Source: Candidatus Bathyarchaeota archaeon (GTDB lineage: Archaea > Thermoproteota > Bathyarchaeia > Bathyarchaeales > SOJC01). From it: a stretch of DNA of 36,953 nt. Position 1 is the first letter of the stretch; each line of letters opens with the position of its first letter. The position numbers and the translations under genes are program-made. Below are positions 21,005 through 30,135 of the stretch, in pieces. A model generated the notes under the pieces. It worked only from the letters and a program-made list of their open reading frames with translations. It did not search any database and had not been told where the DNA came from. Location of the stretch: contig JAGLZW010000032.1 in the NCBI GenBank assembly GCA_023131225.1, forward strand, positions 1 through 36,953, given 5' to 3'.

Positions 21005-22450
21005 ATGTCTGTTGCGAAGGACACTGCTGCTGACTGGATTGATGAGAACAAGACCCGCTTGATTCAAATAAGTGATACAGTGTGGGAGTTTGCTGAGTTA
21101 GGTTTAATTGAGTTCAAGTCTTCTGCGCTCCTTACCGATGAGTTGGAGAAGTACGGGTTTAGGATTGAACGTGGAGTTGCATGTATGCCAACAGCTTTCG
21201 TAGCTACTTTTGGCGAAGGAAAACCCGTTATAGGAATAATGGGTGAATATGATGCACTGCCAGGAATATCACAAAAAAAGGCTCCGTGGAAAGAACCGTT
21301 GGAACCTGGGAAACCTGGACATGGGTGTGGACATAATATTCATGGGACAAGCGGGATGGCAGCAGCGATATCCATAAAGAATGCAATGAAGAAGCACCAA
21401 ATAATGGGTACGATTAAATTCTTTGGATGTCCCGCTGAGGAGAACTTCTCAGGTAAAGTATACATGATTAGAGAGGGATGCTTCCGGGACGTCGACGCTG
21501 CAATTAGCCATCATCCAAGCACTATGAATGAAGCTTCGATGTTAAGCAGCTTAGCTGTCAACTCGGTCAAGTTTCATTTTTATGGTAAAGCTTCTCATGC
21601 TGGTGGGTCCCCGGAGCAAGGTAGAAGCGCGTTGGACGCAGTTGAACTGATGAATACTGGCGTGAACTATCTGAGGGAACATGTAATCCAAGACGCGAGA
21701 ATTCATTACATAATTGAAAAAGGAGGGGACCAGCCGAATATTGTGCCTCCATACTCTAGAAGCTGGTATTATGTGAGAGCTCCAAAGAGAGATCAAATGA
21801 TGTTCATATATGATTGGGTACTTGACATAGCGCGGGGAGCAGCGCTTATGACCAGAACTGAGCTGAAGGTAGAGTTCATCGAAGGCTGTCATAACTACAT
21901 TCCTAATAAAACCATCTCAGAATTAATTGTTAAGAACATGCGTGAAATCGGACTGCCAAAATACGCCGATGATGATTTGAAGTTTGCAAATCAAATTGCC
22001 GAGACGATTACTCCAGAAATGAAGAATGCTCAACTACGAAAATCCAAACGACCTGGATGGGAACAGCTTGTTGACGAATTGATAGACCCTGAACTTCCTG
22101 ATCCTTGGGGCGAAGGAGAAACTAGCCACGGCAGCACCGACGTGGCTGACGTGAGTTGGCACACACCCACTGTAGAATTTTGCACTGCCACTTGGATTTT
22201 AGGTACCCCTGCTCATTCATGGCAAGCGGTTGCGCAAAGCGGAGTTGGCCTTGGACACAAGTCGCTGATATTCGCAGCGAAGGTGATGGCTACTACAGCT
22301 ATAGATCTCTTGACTAACGAGGACGAATTGAACAAGGCAAAGAAGGAGCATAACCGAAAAATAAATAATGCAAAATATGTGTCTCCGATCCCTACTGATA
22401 AAAAGCCTCCTCTCGATGTTTGGGAGAAAAAACCTCGTACAAGTCCATAG
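21005..22450 (+). CDS. M20-family amidohydrolase, AbgB-like
   Basis: The 481-residue metallopeptidase resembles aminobenzoyl-glutamate utilization protein B and related amidohydrolases that split N-acyl amino acids. GEYDALPG (80-87) and GHGCGHNIHG (105-114) supply metal ligands, PAEEN (143-147) the catalytic glutamates and SHHP a further histidine. KASHAGGSPEQGRSALDAVE is the dimerisation-domain signature. GETSHGSTDVADVSW near the end carries another ligand. ATG at 21005 is preferred; TTG and GTG codons just before it lack a ribosome site. TTTATCACTATAT upstream suggests a leaderless message. The true substrate is not known. Confidence 0.9.
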   Translation: MSVAKDTAADWIDENKTRLIQISDTVWEFAELGLIEFKSSALLTDELEKYGFRIERGVACMPTAFVATFGEGKPVIGIMGEYDALPGISQKKAPWKEPLEPGKPGHGCGHNIHGTSGMAAAISIKNAMKKHQIMGTIKFFGCPAEENFSGKVYMIREGCFRDVDAAISHHPSTMNEASMLSSLAVNSVKFHFYGKASHAGGSPEQGRSALDAVELMNTGVNYLREHVIQDARIHYIIEKGGDQPNIVPPYSRSWYYVRAPKRDQMMFIYDWVLDIARGAALMTRTELKVEFIEGCHNYIPNKTISELIVKNMREIGLPKYADDDLKFANQIAETITPEMKNAQLRKSKRPGWEQLVDELIDPELPDPWGEGETSHGSTDVADVSWHTPTVEFCTATWILGTPAHSWQAVAQSGVGLGHKSLIFAAKVMATTAIDLLTNEDELNKAKKEHNRKINNAKYVSPIPTDKKPPLDVWEKKPRTSP

Positions 22451-22559
22451 GCAACCCTAGCTCAGCTGTCATAAGTCGTTTTTCAAGCGTTTGTGTATGC
22501 TGCCTAAAACAGGTACATTCACTTATGGGATGCTCTGTTTTCTCAAGCTTTTGTAACTT

Positions 22560-23207
22560 TTAAGCTACTTGGAATTCTTCTCCTTCTTTCAACAGCATAA
22601 CCTTAATGTTTGAATTGGCTTCTACTTTCTTTCTGAACTCTTCGGGGTTCGTGCTCCAGCGGTGCATCGGTATCGTGGTTTTAGGGTTGATTGCTATCGC
22701 TGCTTCAGCAGCCTCAGCGTTATCCATGGTGTATGTGTCTCCGCTGGGGAGTAATGCCACATCTACAGGTCCGAGTTGTCGCATTTCGGGGATAAAGTCT
22801 GTGTCTCCAGCATGATAAATCGTCTTGTTCTCAACAGTTATCAAGTAGCCGACCCCGAACTGCTTGGGATGATAAGGTTTTCCGGGAGATCTGAAACGCT
22901 TAGTATTGTAGGCATCCACAGCCCTGACTTTTACACCCTTTACTGTTGTCTCTTCTTCAGGTTTGAGAGTCTTAACGGTTCCACCGATTTTCGAAACACA
23001 GTCTTCAGGAGCGATTATCACAGTGTCATCCCTGCGAGCTTTTTTGATCTTAGATGGGTCACAATGGTCACTATGCGAGTGCGTCACCAAAATCAAGTCT
23101 GCCTTTTCAGCGACTTCGCCGTATTTTTCTAAGTCAACGTAGATAACTGTTCCCTCAGCTTTGATTTGAAAGCTGGCGTGAGCCAAGTATTTTATGAAGA
23201 TAACCAT
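22560..23207 (-). CDS. UPF0173 metal-dependent hydrolase (metallo-beta-lactamase fold)
   Basis: The 215-residue protein has the metallo-beta-lactamase motif THSHSDHCD (H43, H45, D47, H48), YHAGDTDF for the next ligands and MHRWST near the end. These match the UPF0173 family. The physiological substrate is unknown. The ATG at 23207 gives the family's usual start, MVIFIKYLAHASFQIK. A minus-strand TATA-like TAATATACG about 30 bases upstream suggests a leaderless or short-leader message. Confidence 0.93.
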   Translation of the reverse strand: MVIFIKYLAHASFQIKAEGTVIYVDLEKYGEVAEKADLILVTHSHSDHCDPSKIKKARRDDTVIIAPEDCVSKIGGTVKTLKPEEETTVKGVKVRAVDAYNTKRFRSPGKPYHPKQFGVGYLITVENKTIYHAGDTDFIPEMRQLGPVDVALLPSGDTYTMDNAEAAEAAIAINPKTTIPMHRWSTNPEEFRKKVEANSNIKVMLLKEGEEFQVA

Positions 23208-23331
23208 TTTATTTCGCTTTTCAATGTGGTCTGTTAACGTATATTAATCTTGAATGTGCCGAAGAGAGAGGGGAAAGGGTGCAGGGTAGATATTGCTATC
23301 TGACTTAGTTTATGCTCTGCTTTCGACTCTA

Positions 23332-23862
23332 CTACTTCAAAAGTAATTCCATTAATATTCTATCAGTGTATATTCCATCAAGAAATTTTATGTCTCGAAT
23401 TAATTTGCCGCATTCTTTATACCTGCATTTCTTGTAAACGTGGAAAGCTCTCTTATTTGTGGCGTAGACAGAGAGCTGAAGAACCTCAAATCCGCGTTTC
23501 TTGGCGATTTCGATAAACGTCTTTGTCATAGTTGTTCCTAATCCTGAATTGCGATAGCCATCGCGAATGAAAATGCCGAACTCTACAACGTGCGCCCGTT
23601 TGTCAGTGTGGGGGTGGATGCTCGCGCCTCCGACTAGCTTGTCATCAACTCTTGCAACCAGGTAAAGCATTCCCGCCTTTGTGCCGCGTTCAAACCATCG
23701 TCGCTCCTCTTCCATGTCCATTATTTTATTGTTCATGAAGAGGTATTTTCCTTCGCGGATTACACTGTTAATCGCCTCTACGACTTCAGGCAGATCCTCT
23801 TCTCTTAACCAGTCAAGCATGGCTGTTCGTCCATCCTTTAGCTTGAATGTCTTGTAAGCCAT
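23332..23862 (-). CDS. GNAT-family N-acetyltransferase
   Basis: The 176-residue enzyme has the GNAT acetyl-CoA loop IRDGYRNSGLGTTMTKTFIE, the preceding beta strand HVVEFGIFI and the later VYATNKRAFHVYKKCRYKEC. It transfers an acetyl group from acetyl-CoA to an amine. The acceptor cannot be read; RimI-like or ribosomal-protein-like targets are possible. The ATG at 23862 starts MAYKTFKLKDGRTAMLDWLR, a typical N-terminus. It is divergent from tRNA-Gly. Confidence 0.9.
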   Translation of the reverse strand: MAYKTFKLKDGRTAMLDWLREEDLPEVVEAINSVIREGKYLFMNNKIMDMEEERRWFERGTKAGMLYLVARVDDKLVGGASIHPHTDKRAHVVEFGIFIRDGYRNSGLGTTMTKTFIEIAKKRGFEVLQLSVYATNKRAFHVYKKCRYKECGKLIRDIKFLDGIYTDRILMELLLK

Positions 23863-23928
23863 TGCCGCATTCCAGCCTTTCAGAAAGATTTTAAGAGAAG
23901 TAATTAAACTTGTAGTAGGCTTCGAATT

Positions 23929-24006
23929 GCGGCTATAGTCTAGTTTGGATTAGGACATCAGCCTGCCACGCTGACGACCCGGGTTCAAATCCCGGTGGCC
24001 GCACCA
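23929..24006 (+). tRNA. tRNA-Gly (GCC) with encoded CCA
   Basis: Acceptor GCGGCTA pairs with TGGCCGC, the D stem is GTCT/GGAC, the anticodon stem TCAGC/GCTGA encloses CTGCCAC (anticodon GCC), and the T stem CCGGG/CCCGG encloses TTCAAAT. The discriminator A is followed by an encoded CCA. A TATA-like TAATTAAAC lies about 25 bases upstream. No duplication of its 3' end is seen in the window. Confidence 0.97.
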
Positions 24007-24106
24007 CTTTTCTCTCATACACAATTTTTAATGGACTTGCAGTTAGTGGCTAAAGCCAAGGCTTATTGGGCAAGAATCACAACTAGAAGAATAGTAGGGT
24101 TTGGCT

Positions 24107-24226
24107 ATGGCAAACAAGGATTGCGGTTGTGCTTGGGAATTCCAAGGCAACATATTGGTATGTGTTAAGAGATGCCGAAAACATAACAAGCCAAAAAACC
24201 TTTCAATGCAAAAGCTGAATGTATGA
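24107..24226 (+). CDS. Small Cys-containing protein, 39 aa
   Basis: The frame reads MANKDCGCAWEFQGNILVCV and KRCRKHNKPKNLSMQKLNV. Cysteines at 6, 8, 19 and 23 with H26 could bind a metal. The ribosome site is weak (AGGG eight bases upstream). It stands alone between tRNA-Gly and the convergent NrdJ gene. The composition is protein-like but support is limited. Confidence 0.4.
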   Translation: MANKDCGCAWEFQGNILVCVKRCRKHNKPKNLSMQKLNV

Positions 24227-24529
24227 GACTATAAAATAAGTGCACGTTTATGAACATTGGCAGGTTTGAACCTTATTACTGTGAAGGTCTTGTTGGGATG
24301 CACGCATGCATAAATTGATGCTCATACATATTATAACTATAACTAAAACCTTAAAACCCAAACGACAGGACATCCTCAAACGTCGACCATGGATGACATC
24401 TGAACATCTTTACAGTAAGCGCGCGCGCAAGCTTTAATCTAGAACAAATAGATATTATCATCAAATGAAAACATCATTTATACCCTTTTTTTAATGAAGC
24501 TATTCACACATTTGTTTTGCTTTTTGATC
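24227..24529. other. Non-coding gap
   Basis: No gene is seen. The stretch contains an alternating GC run (AAGCGCGCGCGCAAGCTT, about 24417-24434), AT-rich sequence and T tracts close to the end of the nrdJ gene, which would act as its termination region. Confidence 0.5.
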
Positions 24530-26689
24530 CTATAAAGAGCAGTTTGGACAATGAACACCATACAGCAAATTGTTCTCCGCTATCTCTCCTCCTTGTTCAC
24601 CATATTTACTCGGCTTAGCAACATGGAGTACCTGTCTCTTCCTGCTTCCATGCCTATAAACAGTAACTCCCTTACATCCCAGCTCATATGCCAACCAAAA
24701 AACCTTCTCAATGTCCTGAGGGGTTGCACTGTTTGAAAAGTTAACGGTTTTTGATACCGCGTTGTCCGTGTAATTTTGGAAAGCCGCTTGCATGCGGACA
24801 TGCCATTCAGGCGAAAGATCATGGGCAGTGACAAAGACTTTCCTAATCTTTTCCGGAATCTCTTCTATACGAGAGATCGAAGTTGTTTTTGAAATCTTCT
24901 TAATCAATTCATCACTGTAGATGCCCTCTTGAATCGTCATCCTCTCAAAATAGGGGTTTATCACGTTCAAGGTTTGTCCCAAACTTTCGGCGACATTCCT
25001 CACGTACGAAACTGAAAACAAAGGCTCTATCCCTCCGGAGCAGCCAGCAATCTCACTGATCGTTCCTGTGGGGGCAATTGTAGTTATCGTGGCATTTCTA
25101 ATCATTTCATAACCGTTTCTCTCCCATATGCTTCCTTGAAAGTCCTGGAAGGAACCGCGCTCTTTCGCTAGTTCGACAGACATCTTTATCCCTTCGTCAT
25201 GAATAAACTTCATCACATTCTCGGCCATAGTTAAGGCCTCAAGAGAGTTGTATGGAATCCTCATTTGAATGAGCATATCAGCAAATCCCATAACCCCTAA
25301 ACCAATCTTTCTGTTTCTCTTTGTCATCTTCTCGATTTCCTCGAAGGGGTATCTGTTAACATCTATCACATTGTCGAGGAAATGAACAGCTGTTCTGATG
25401 GTTTCTCTTAGCTTCTCCCAATCGATTTTGCTGTCGTTGACCATTTTTGACAAGTTTATTGATCCAAGGTTGCAGGATTCAAAGGGAAGTAAGGGCTGTT
25501 CTCCACAAGGGTTTGTTGCTGCTATCTTTCCAACATGGGGGGTGGGATTATGCTGGTTAACCATATCGATGAAAATTATTCCAGGTTCACCGTTTTTCCA
25601 GGCCATTATTGCAATTAAGTTCCAGATTACTCTTGCCCTCAGAATCTTGACAGCCTTTCTATTTCTCGGATTTATTAGTTTATATTCTGTATCATTTTTA
25701 ACTGCATCCATAAACTTGTCGGTGAGGGCAACTGAAATATTGAAATTGTTCAATCGGCCCTCTTCTTCCTTTATCACGATGAAATCCAAGATATCAGGAT
25801 GGTCTACTTTTAGGATTCCCATGTTTGCTCCTCTTCGTTTTCCCCCTTGTTTTATGACGTTAGTTGCGGCGTCGAAAACCGAGATAAATGATAACGGTCC
25901 AGAGGCAACTCCACCAGTTGAGTTAACAACATCATTTTGAGGTCTTAACTTAGAGAATGAAAAGCCAGTTCCTCCACCTGTCTTGTGGACTAAAGCAGCG
26001 TATTTTAAGGCGTTAAATATGCTTTCCATCGAATCTTCAATAGGCAATACAAAGCATGCAGATAGTTGTCCTAAATCTGTTCCTGCGTTCATCAAGGTAG
26101 GAGAGTTTGGCAAGAATTCAAAGCGAACCATTGTCTTGTAAAATATTTTTTCTGTCTGAGCAACTTCCTCATCTGTTTTTCCATAAAGTTCTTCCGCATG
26201 AGCAATTGCTTTCGCAACTCTTCTGAAGATTTTGCTTGTAGTTTCTACAATGTTTCGGTTTTCGTCTCGTCTCAGGTATCTAGCCGCGAGAATCACTATG
26301 GCGTTCAAAGGAAGTTTAAGATCATCCTCTACGCCTAACAAAGCTGCCGCTTTCCGTATCTCGGCTCTTTTCTGCCGATATAGAATGTACGCTTTAGCGG
26401 TTTTAGCGTGCCTACTCTCAATCAACACTTTTTCTACGATGTCTTGAAGGTCTTCTACACTTTGGGTTTCGCCTCGAAAATGCCCTTCAAGCACTTGAAC
26501 AACCTTTTCAGCTAGGTGTTCAGCTTCCGTCTTGTCTTCGTCTCCCACCGACTGTACTGCTTTCCAAATGGCCTCTGAGATTTTGTTTTTATCAAAATCA
26601 ACGATTCTTCCATCTCTTTTTCTTATTTTAGATATTGTTGTCGCTTGGGAGCTTTTGTTTTGAAGAGGTATCGTTTCCTTGGTTGACAT
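24530..26689 (-). CDS. nrdJ: Adenosylcobalamin-dependent (class II) ribonucleotide reductase
   Basis: The 719-residue enzyme reduces ribonucleotides to deoxyribonucleotides with a B12-derived radical. Residues 20-110 form an ATP-cone allosteric domain (ISKIRKRDGRIVDFDKNKIS). The active site has redox cysteine C212 (LSACFVLP), the radical motif N393-P-C395-G-E397 and the second redox cysteine C406 (FESCNLGSIN). ATITTIAPTGTISEIAG binds phosphate. The protein ends CPNCSL; the CxxC (C714, C717) would re-reduce the active site. The tail is shorter than in many class II enzymes. GGTGA lies before the ATG, and a TATA box (TTTATTTAAAAAG) is at about 26703-26715. Confidence 0.95.
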   Translation of the reverse strand: MSTKETIPLQNKSSQATTISKIRKRDGRIVDFDKNKISEAIWKAVQSVGDEDKTEAEHLAEKVVQVLEGHFRGETQSVEDLQDIVEKVLIESRHAKTAKAYILYRQKRAEIRKAAALLGVEDDLKLPLNAIVILAARYLRRDENRNIVETTSKIFRRVAKAIAHAEELYGKTDEEVAQTEKIFYKTMVRFEFLPNSPTLMNAGTDLGQLSACFVLPIEDSMESIFNALKYAALVHKTGGGTGFSFSKLRPQNDVVNSTGGVASGPLSFISVFDAATNVIKQGGKRRGANMGILKVDHPDILDFIVIKEEEGRLNNFNISVALTDKFMDAVKNDTEYKLINPRNRKAVKILRARVIWNLIAIMAWKNGEPGIIFIDMVNQHNPTPHVGKIAATNPCGEQPLLPFESCNLGSINLSKMVNDSKIDWEKLRETIRTAVHFLDNVIDVNRYPFEEIEKMTKRNRKIGLGVMGFADMLIQMRIPYNSLEALTMAENVMKFIHDEGIKMSVELAKERGSFQDFQGSIWERNGYEMIRNATITTIAPTGTISEIAGCSGGIEPLFSVSYVRNVAESLGQTLNVINPYFERMTIQEGIYSDELIKKISKTTSISRIEEIPEKIRKVFVTAHDLSPEWHVRMQAAFQNYTDNAVSKTVNFSNSATPQDIEKVFWLAYELGCKGVTVYRHGSRKRQVLHVAKPSKYGEQGGEIAENNLLYGVHCPNCSL

Positions 26690-27115
26690 AACTTCACCAT
26701 CTTTTTAAATAAACGTTAGCGGATCTGGTGTCGAGATGTTTATAGTGTTTACAATAAAAAATTTGTTTAATCATTTGCTGCAAATCTGACCTTCCGTGTC
26801 TCTTTGGATCCAAATAAGTTTACTTCGTAGCTGTCTAAAAAAAGCGTTTTAGCGCATGCGGTTTAAGTTTTCAATAAAAAGTATAGCAGCTACTTGTTGG
26901 TTAAATAAGTTTTATCACGTGAAAACGTAGCGCGCGGGGGTTACAAATGTAGAAGTTTGTAGCATGTTTGTTGAATCATCCGTCGCATAGATTATAATTA
27001 TCAATTCTTCATTGTAGCCGAAAGATTGGGCGCGTGCCTTTGTTAGACTTGTGAACATTTGTGAGTGCGTACCGTTTTTCTTTGAAAGCAGCATCAAGGT
27101 AAACTTTTACAATGG
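26690..27115. other. Intergenic region between nrdJ and the DtdA gene
   Basis: Both neighbours are on the minus strand. The part next to nrdJ holds its TATA box. TACAAA and TTTGTA around 26943-26962 form a small inverted repeat. A 60-codon minus-strand frame at 26915-27097 has no ribosome site and is not called. No conserved RNA is recognised. Confidence 0.4.
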
Positions 27116-27937
27116 CTAAACTTTTTGTGTTTGCACTCCAGCTTCTTCTGAAGCCTTAACTAGTTTTGTCTTGTCTGCGCCCTTTATTCCCTTCCAGTCC
27201 AAAGTAACAGTTTCAACTTTCTCCAGTGTTCGCTCTACACATTGCCTGATAGTTTTAGCGTCAACATGTGAAATAGCATATTTCGGAATTATGTGGCCAA
27301 AGGCAAAGTCGTCTTCTAGAGCCATACGTGTAAACTTTTGGCTATAATGAGGTCCGCCGATGCCAACCGCTACTATTGAATTTCTGGATTTTCTAAGAAT
27401 TGGAGCCATCGCTGCGTGAGCCACCGCTTCTGCGGCTTTCATGTCTTTCCATTGTGTTGGTGAGCTTCCAAGTTCCACGAACATTGTCGCAATGTTGAGG
27501 GAAGGTCCGTGATGGGTGCATTCGTATGAAACTTGGTAGTCTAGGCTGTGTGTGTTTTTTTGTTCCGCCATTTCCAGTAAGGCTTCTTTCATTGCGTTTG
27601 CCGGTGCTATTGAGATTCGGTTTGGTAGGCCGCCTTTTTGCGCTTGAGCGGTTAGGTTGCCTGGCGTGTGAACTGAGAGTGTTGGTGTGCCGCTTTTGCT
27701 GCTGTGACGCGAAATGTATATTATAAGCTGTGGGTTGAAGTGGTTTAGGATCGATTGGTAGTAGATTGCTTCTTCGTCGATTGTTACAAGCTTCACTTCG
27801 TTGTCGCTGAGTGTCTTATGGTATACTGGGTTGCTGTGGAATTTCTCCTCTGATTCCTTGAAGTCGTAGTGGACTAACAGTTGCTGTCTAATGTTCATGC
27901 TTGCAACGTCTTTTGTAGAAGCAACTATGAGAATCAT
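27116..27937 (-). CDS. dtdA: D-aminoacyl-tRNA deacylase, archaeal type
   Basis: The 273-residue enzyme removes D-amino acids from mischarged tRNA. Features of the archaeal/plant DtdA family (GEK1-like) are the start MILIVASTKDVASMNIRQQL, IIYISRHSSKSGTPTLSVHT with SRH, YECTHHGPSL and VAVGIGGPHYSQKFT. The His residues in these motifs are the likely zinc or catalytic ligands. ATG at 27937 is chosen because GGAG lies eight bases upstream and family members begin there; frames from 27958 or 27973 add 7 to 12 unconserved residues. It is divergent from the carbamoyltransferase gene. Confidence 0.9.
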   Translation of the reverse strand: MILIVASTKDVASMNIRQQLLVHYDFKESEEKFHSNPVYHKTLSDNEVKLVTIDEEAIYYQSILNHFNPQLIIYISRHSSKSGTPTLSVHTPGNLTAQAQKGGLPNRISIAPANAMKEALLEMAEQKNTHSLDYQVSYECTHHGPSLNIATMFVELGSSPTQWKDMKAAEAVAHAAMAPILRKSRNSIVAVGIGGPHYSQKFTRMALEDDFAFGHIIPKYAISHVDAKTIRQCVERTLEKVETVTLDWKGIKGADKTKLVKASEEAGVQTQKV

Positions 27938-28045
27938 CTGTTGCGCTCCATTACTCATTTTTGAGGTTGCCAATTGGGTTTAAGCGTTTCCATAAAACTT
28001 ATATTATCTAGCTTCGGCTTCTTGAAAAAGATTGAGGACGCGGCA

Positions 28046-28963
28046 ATGAGGCACTTGATTAATTTTAAAGATTGGGCGCCACAAGATGTTGAGTTTCTTA
28101 TTGACAAGGCGATTGAGATTAAGAAAGAACCGGCGAAGTACCGGAATGCTTTGCAAGACAAGTCTTTAGTGATGATTTTTCAGAAAACATCTACTCGAAC
28201 ACGTGTCTCCTTCGAAGTCGCTATGACTCAGCTTGGCGGACATGCCATCTACATGGACTGGATGACAACCCAGTTCAAACTGGCGGACATAAGCGACGAG
28301 GTTAAGTATCTTTCGCGTAATGTTGACTGCATTATGGCGCGGCTGAAAAGGAATGCTGACTTGATGAAGATGTCTTCAGCGTCAAGGGTGCCGGTAATTA
28401 ATGGTTGTGACGAGAAATATCATCCTTGCCAAGCCATCGCTGATTTGATGACAGTAAAAGAGCACAAAGGCAAGCTAAAAGGGTTGAAGATGGTTTACAT
28501 CGGTGTTCACAATAATGTCTGTAACTCTTTGATTGAAGCGTGCACCATGACTGGCATGCAAATTACAACCGTAACACCGATTACACATGAACCTGCACAA
28601 GACAAGGAGTTGCTTGAGAAAGCGAAAAAAACAGGACTGTATCATGTGACACTTGATGTTAAGGAAGCTGTTAGGGATGCGGATGCTGCATATACTGACA
28701 CGTGGGTTGACATGGAACTTTTCCTTGACCCTAAATTTAAAGAAGAAAAGGAAAAACGCATCAAGCTGATGCTGCCCTATCAAATCAATAGTGAGTTGAT
28801 GGAAGGCGGTAATGCTCTGATAATGCATGACATGCCTATCCACCGAGGCTACGAAATAAGCGGCGAGATGGTAGAAGCGCCTAACAGCGTAATCTACGAG
28901 CAGGCTGAGAATAGGCTGCACAGCGAAAAGGCGATCCTGCTAAAACTACTTAACAAAATATGA
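28046..28963 (+). CDS. Carbamoyltransferase of the OTC/ATC superfamily, altered amine-site motifs
   Basis: The 305-residue enzyme has an intact carbamoyl-phosphate site: S49-T-R-T-R53, the DWMTTQFKLADISDE loop and H126-P-C-Q129. The amine-substrate site differs from ornithine carbamoyltransferase. The usual SMG is D222-M-E224 (DTWVDME), and the usual HCLP is H261-D-M-P264. It would be annotated as ArgF, but the two changes suggest another amine acceptor or an archaeal variant, so no symbol is given. The ATG at 28046 has GAGG eight bases upstream; the frame extends further back without conserved sequence. The MFS gene follows 34 bases later. Confidence 0.85.
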   Translation: MRHLINFKDWAPQDVEFLIDKAIEIKKEPAKYRNALQDKSLVMIFQKTSTRTRVSFEVAMTQLGGHAIYMDWMTTQFKLADISDEVKYLSRNVDCIMARLKRNADLMKMSSASRVPVINGCDEKYHPCQAIADLMTVKEHKGKLKGLKMVYIGVHNNVCNSLIEACTMTGMQITTVTPITHEPAQDKELLEKAKKTGLYHVTLDVKEAVRDADAAYTDTWVDMELFLDPKFKEEKEKRIKLMLPYQINSELMEGGNALIMHDMPIHRGYEISGEMVEAPNSVIYEQAENRLHSEKAILLKLLNKI

Positions 28964-28997
28964 CAGATTCCTTTTATCAGTTAGTAAGGTAAGGCAT

Positions 28998-30107
28998 TTG
29001 TGGAAAGAATCTACGAAAGTTCTAGCAGTCACTGTTGCCATCTTCTTTTTTACAAATAGTTTGTCTGGCGCGTTCCTTCCGATTTACCTCAAAGATTCAG
29101 GACTAAGCATTCTCGAAATTATTGTTGTTTTGTTTTTCACGTTTCTAGTCGTTGGGTTGCTGCCTATAGTTTTGATGAGAGTTACGAGGCATTTTGAACG
29201 GATAATAAGCTTTGGCATCCTCTTTACCCTACTTTTCTATGTTGCTCTTATTTACGTCAAGAACCCTGTCTTTCTCGGACTAGCGTATGGACTGGGCATA
29301 GCAACTTTTTGGCCAAGCTTCAACCTTCTCCTGTTTAGGCTCAGCGACGCCAGCGAACGAGCGGTGATGATAAGCCTGCTTTACGTAGCTATACCTTCAA
29401 TAACTGGCATAATCAGCCCTGCAGTCGGAGGCTTTGTTATCGAAACCTTTGGCTTCACAAACCTTTTTACGGCTTCAATTCTTCTGTATTTGGTTGCTTT
29501 CATCGCTTCGTTGAAGATACGCTACGAGCCAGAAGCACAGAAGTTTTCGATTCCTAAGAGCCGATTGTTCACGATTTTTTTGCTGACATTTGTTCTCTTC
29601 GGTATGTCAGAGTCCTACTGGCTCGCCTACCCACTCTTTGTTTTCAGCGTTTCGTCAACTATCTTGAACATGGGGTTTGTGGTTGCAGCTAGTGCGTTGC
29701 TGATTTCCATTATAACAGTTGGGATTGGCAAAATTTCTGATGTTAAGAGAACGCGTGTGGAATTCACTATGGCAAGCGCGATTCTATACGCCCTTTGGTA
29801 TTTCATACTTCCCCAAGTTTCTAGTATGATAGAGATAGTAGCACTCTCTTTACTCTCAGGCTTCGCTAGCGCCTTTGCTCTCTCTTGGTTTGCTTTCTAC
29901 GGTGATTCCTTCGAGAGAAAATATCATGCTAGCATCTTAGTAATGATGGAGGTCGGCTTAATGGTTGGCAGAATCTTTAACCTCGTTCCCACATATTTCT
30001 TCGTAACAACGTATGACTATACGCGCTATTTTGTGGTACTAGGCGTTGTCTCGATACTTCTCATTCCGCTTTTTATCCTATCAAGAAACTACATTAAGAA
30101 CTCTTAG
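28998..30107 (+). CDS. Major facilitator superfamily transporter
   Basis: The 369-residue protein is hydrophobic throughout, with about 11 or 12 membrane spans. FFFTNSLSGAFLPIYLKDSG at the start and FGLAYGLGIATFWPSFNLLL-like repeats later follow the MFS pattern. The loop between spans 6 and 7 (IRYEPEAQKFSIPKSRL) is charged and cytoplasmic. The substrate cannot be read. The TTG start at 28998 has AAGGTAAGG upstream. It probably shares a message with the carbamoyltransferase gene. Confidence 0.85.
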   Translation: MWKESTKVLAVTVAIFFFTNSLSGAFLPIYLKDSGLSILEIIVVLFFTFLVVGLLPIVLMRVTRHFERIISFGILFTLLFYVALIYVKNPVFLGLAYGLGIATFWPSFNLLLFRLSDASERAVMISLLYVAIPSITGIISPAVGGFVIETFGFTNLFTASILLYLVAFIASLKIRYEPEAQKFSIPKSRLFTIFLLTFVLFGMSESYWLAYPLFVFSVSSTILNMGFVVAASALLISIITVGIGKISDVKRTRVEFTMASAILYALWYFILPQVSSMIEIVALSLLSGFASAFALSWFAFYGDSFERKYHASILVMMEVGLMVGRIFNLVPTYFFVTTYDYTRYFVVLGVVSILLIPLFILSRNYIKNS

Positions 30108-30135
30108 CACGTGAAGACAAACGTTGATTGAATGC

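Noticed and set aside
20873-21067. 64-codon minus-strand frame ending VREPNLDPT
   Set aside because: The ending is antisense T-arm sequence and the frame covers the promoter of the M20 gene.
24258-24275. GGTTTGAACC resembling a T-arm
   Set aside because: Only the ten-base symmetric core fits; neither an acceptor strand nor the conserved left part is present.
24417-24434. Alternating GCGCGCGCGC run
   Set aside because: It is too short to claim Z-DNA or function and lies in a gap between gene ends.
26915-27097. 60-codon minus-strand frame between nrdJ and the DtdA gene
   Set aside because: It has no ribosome site, no domain and a doubtful composition. It may be leader sequence.
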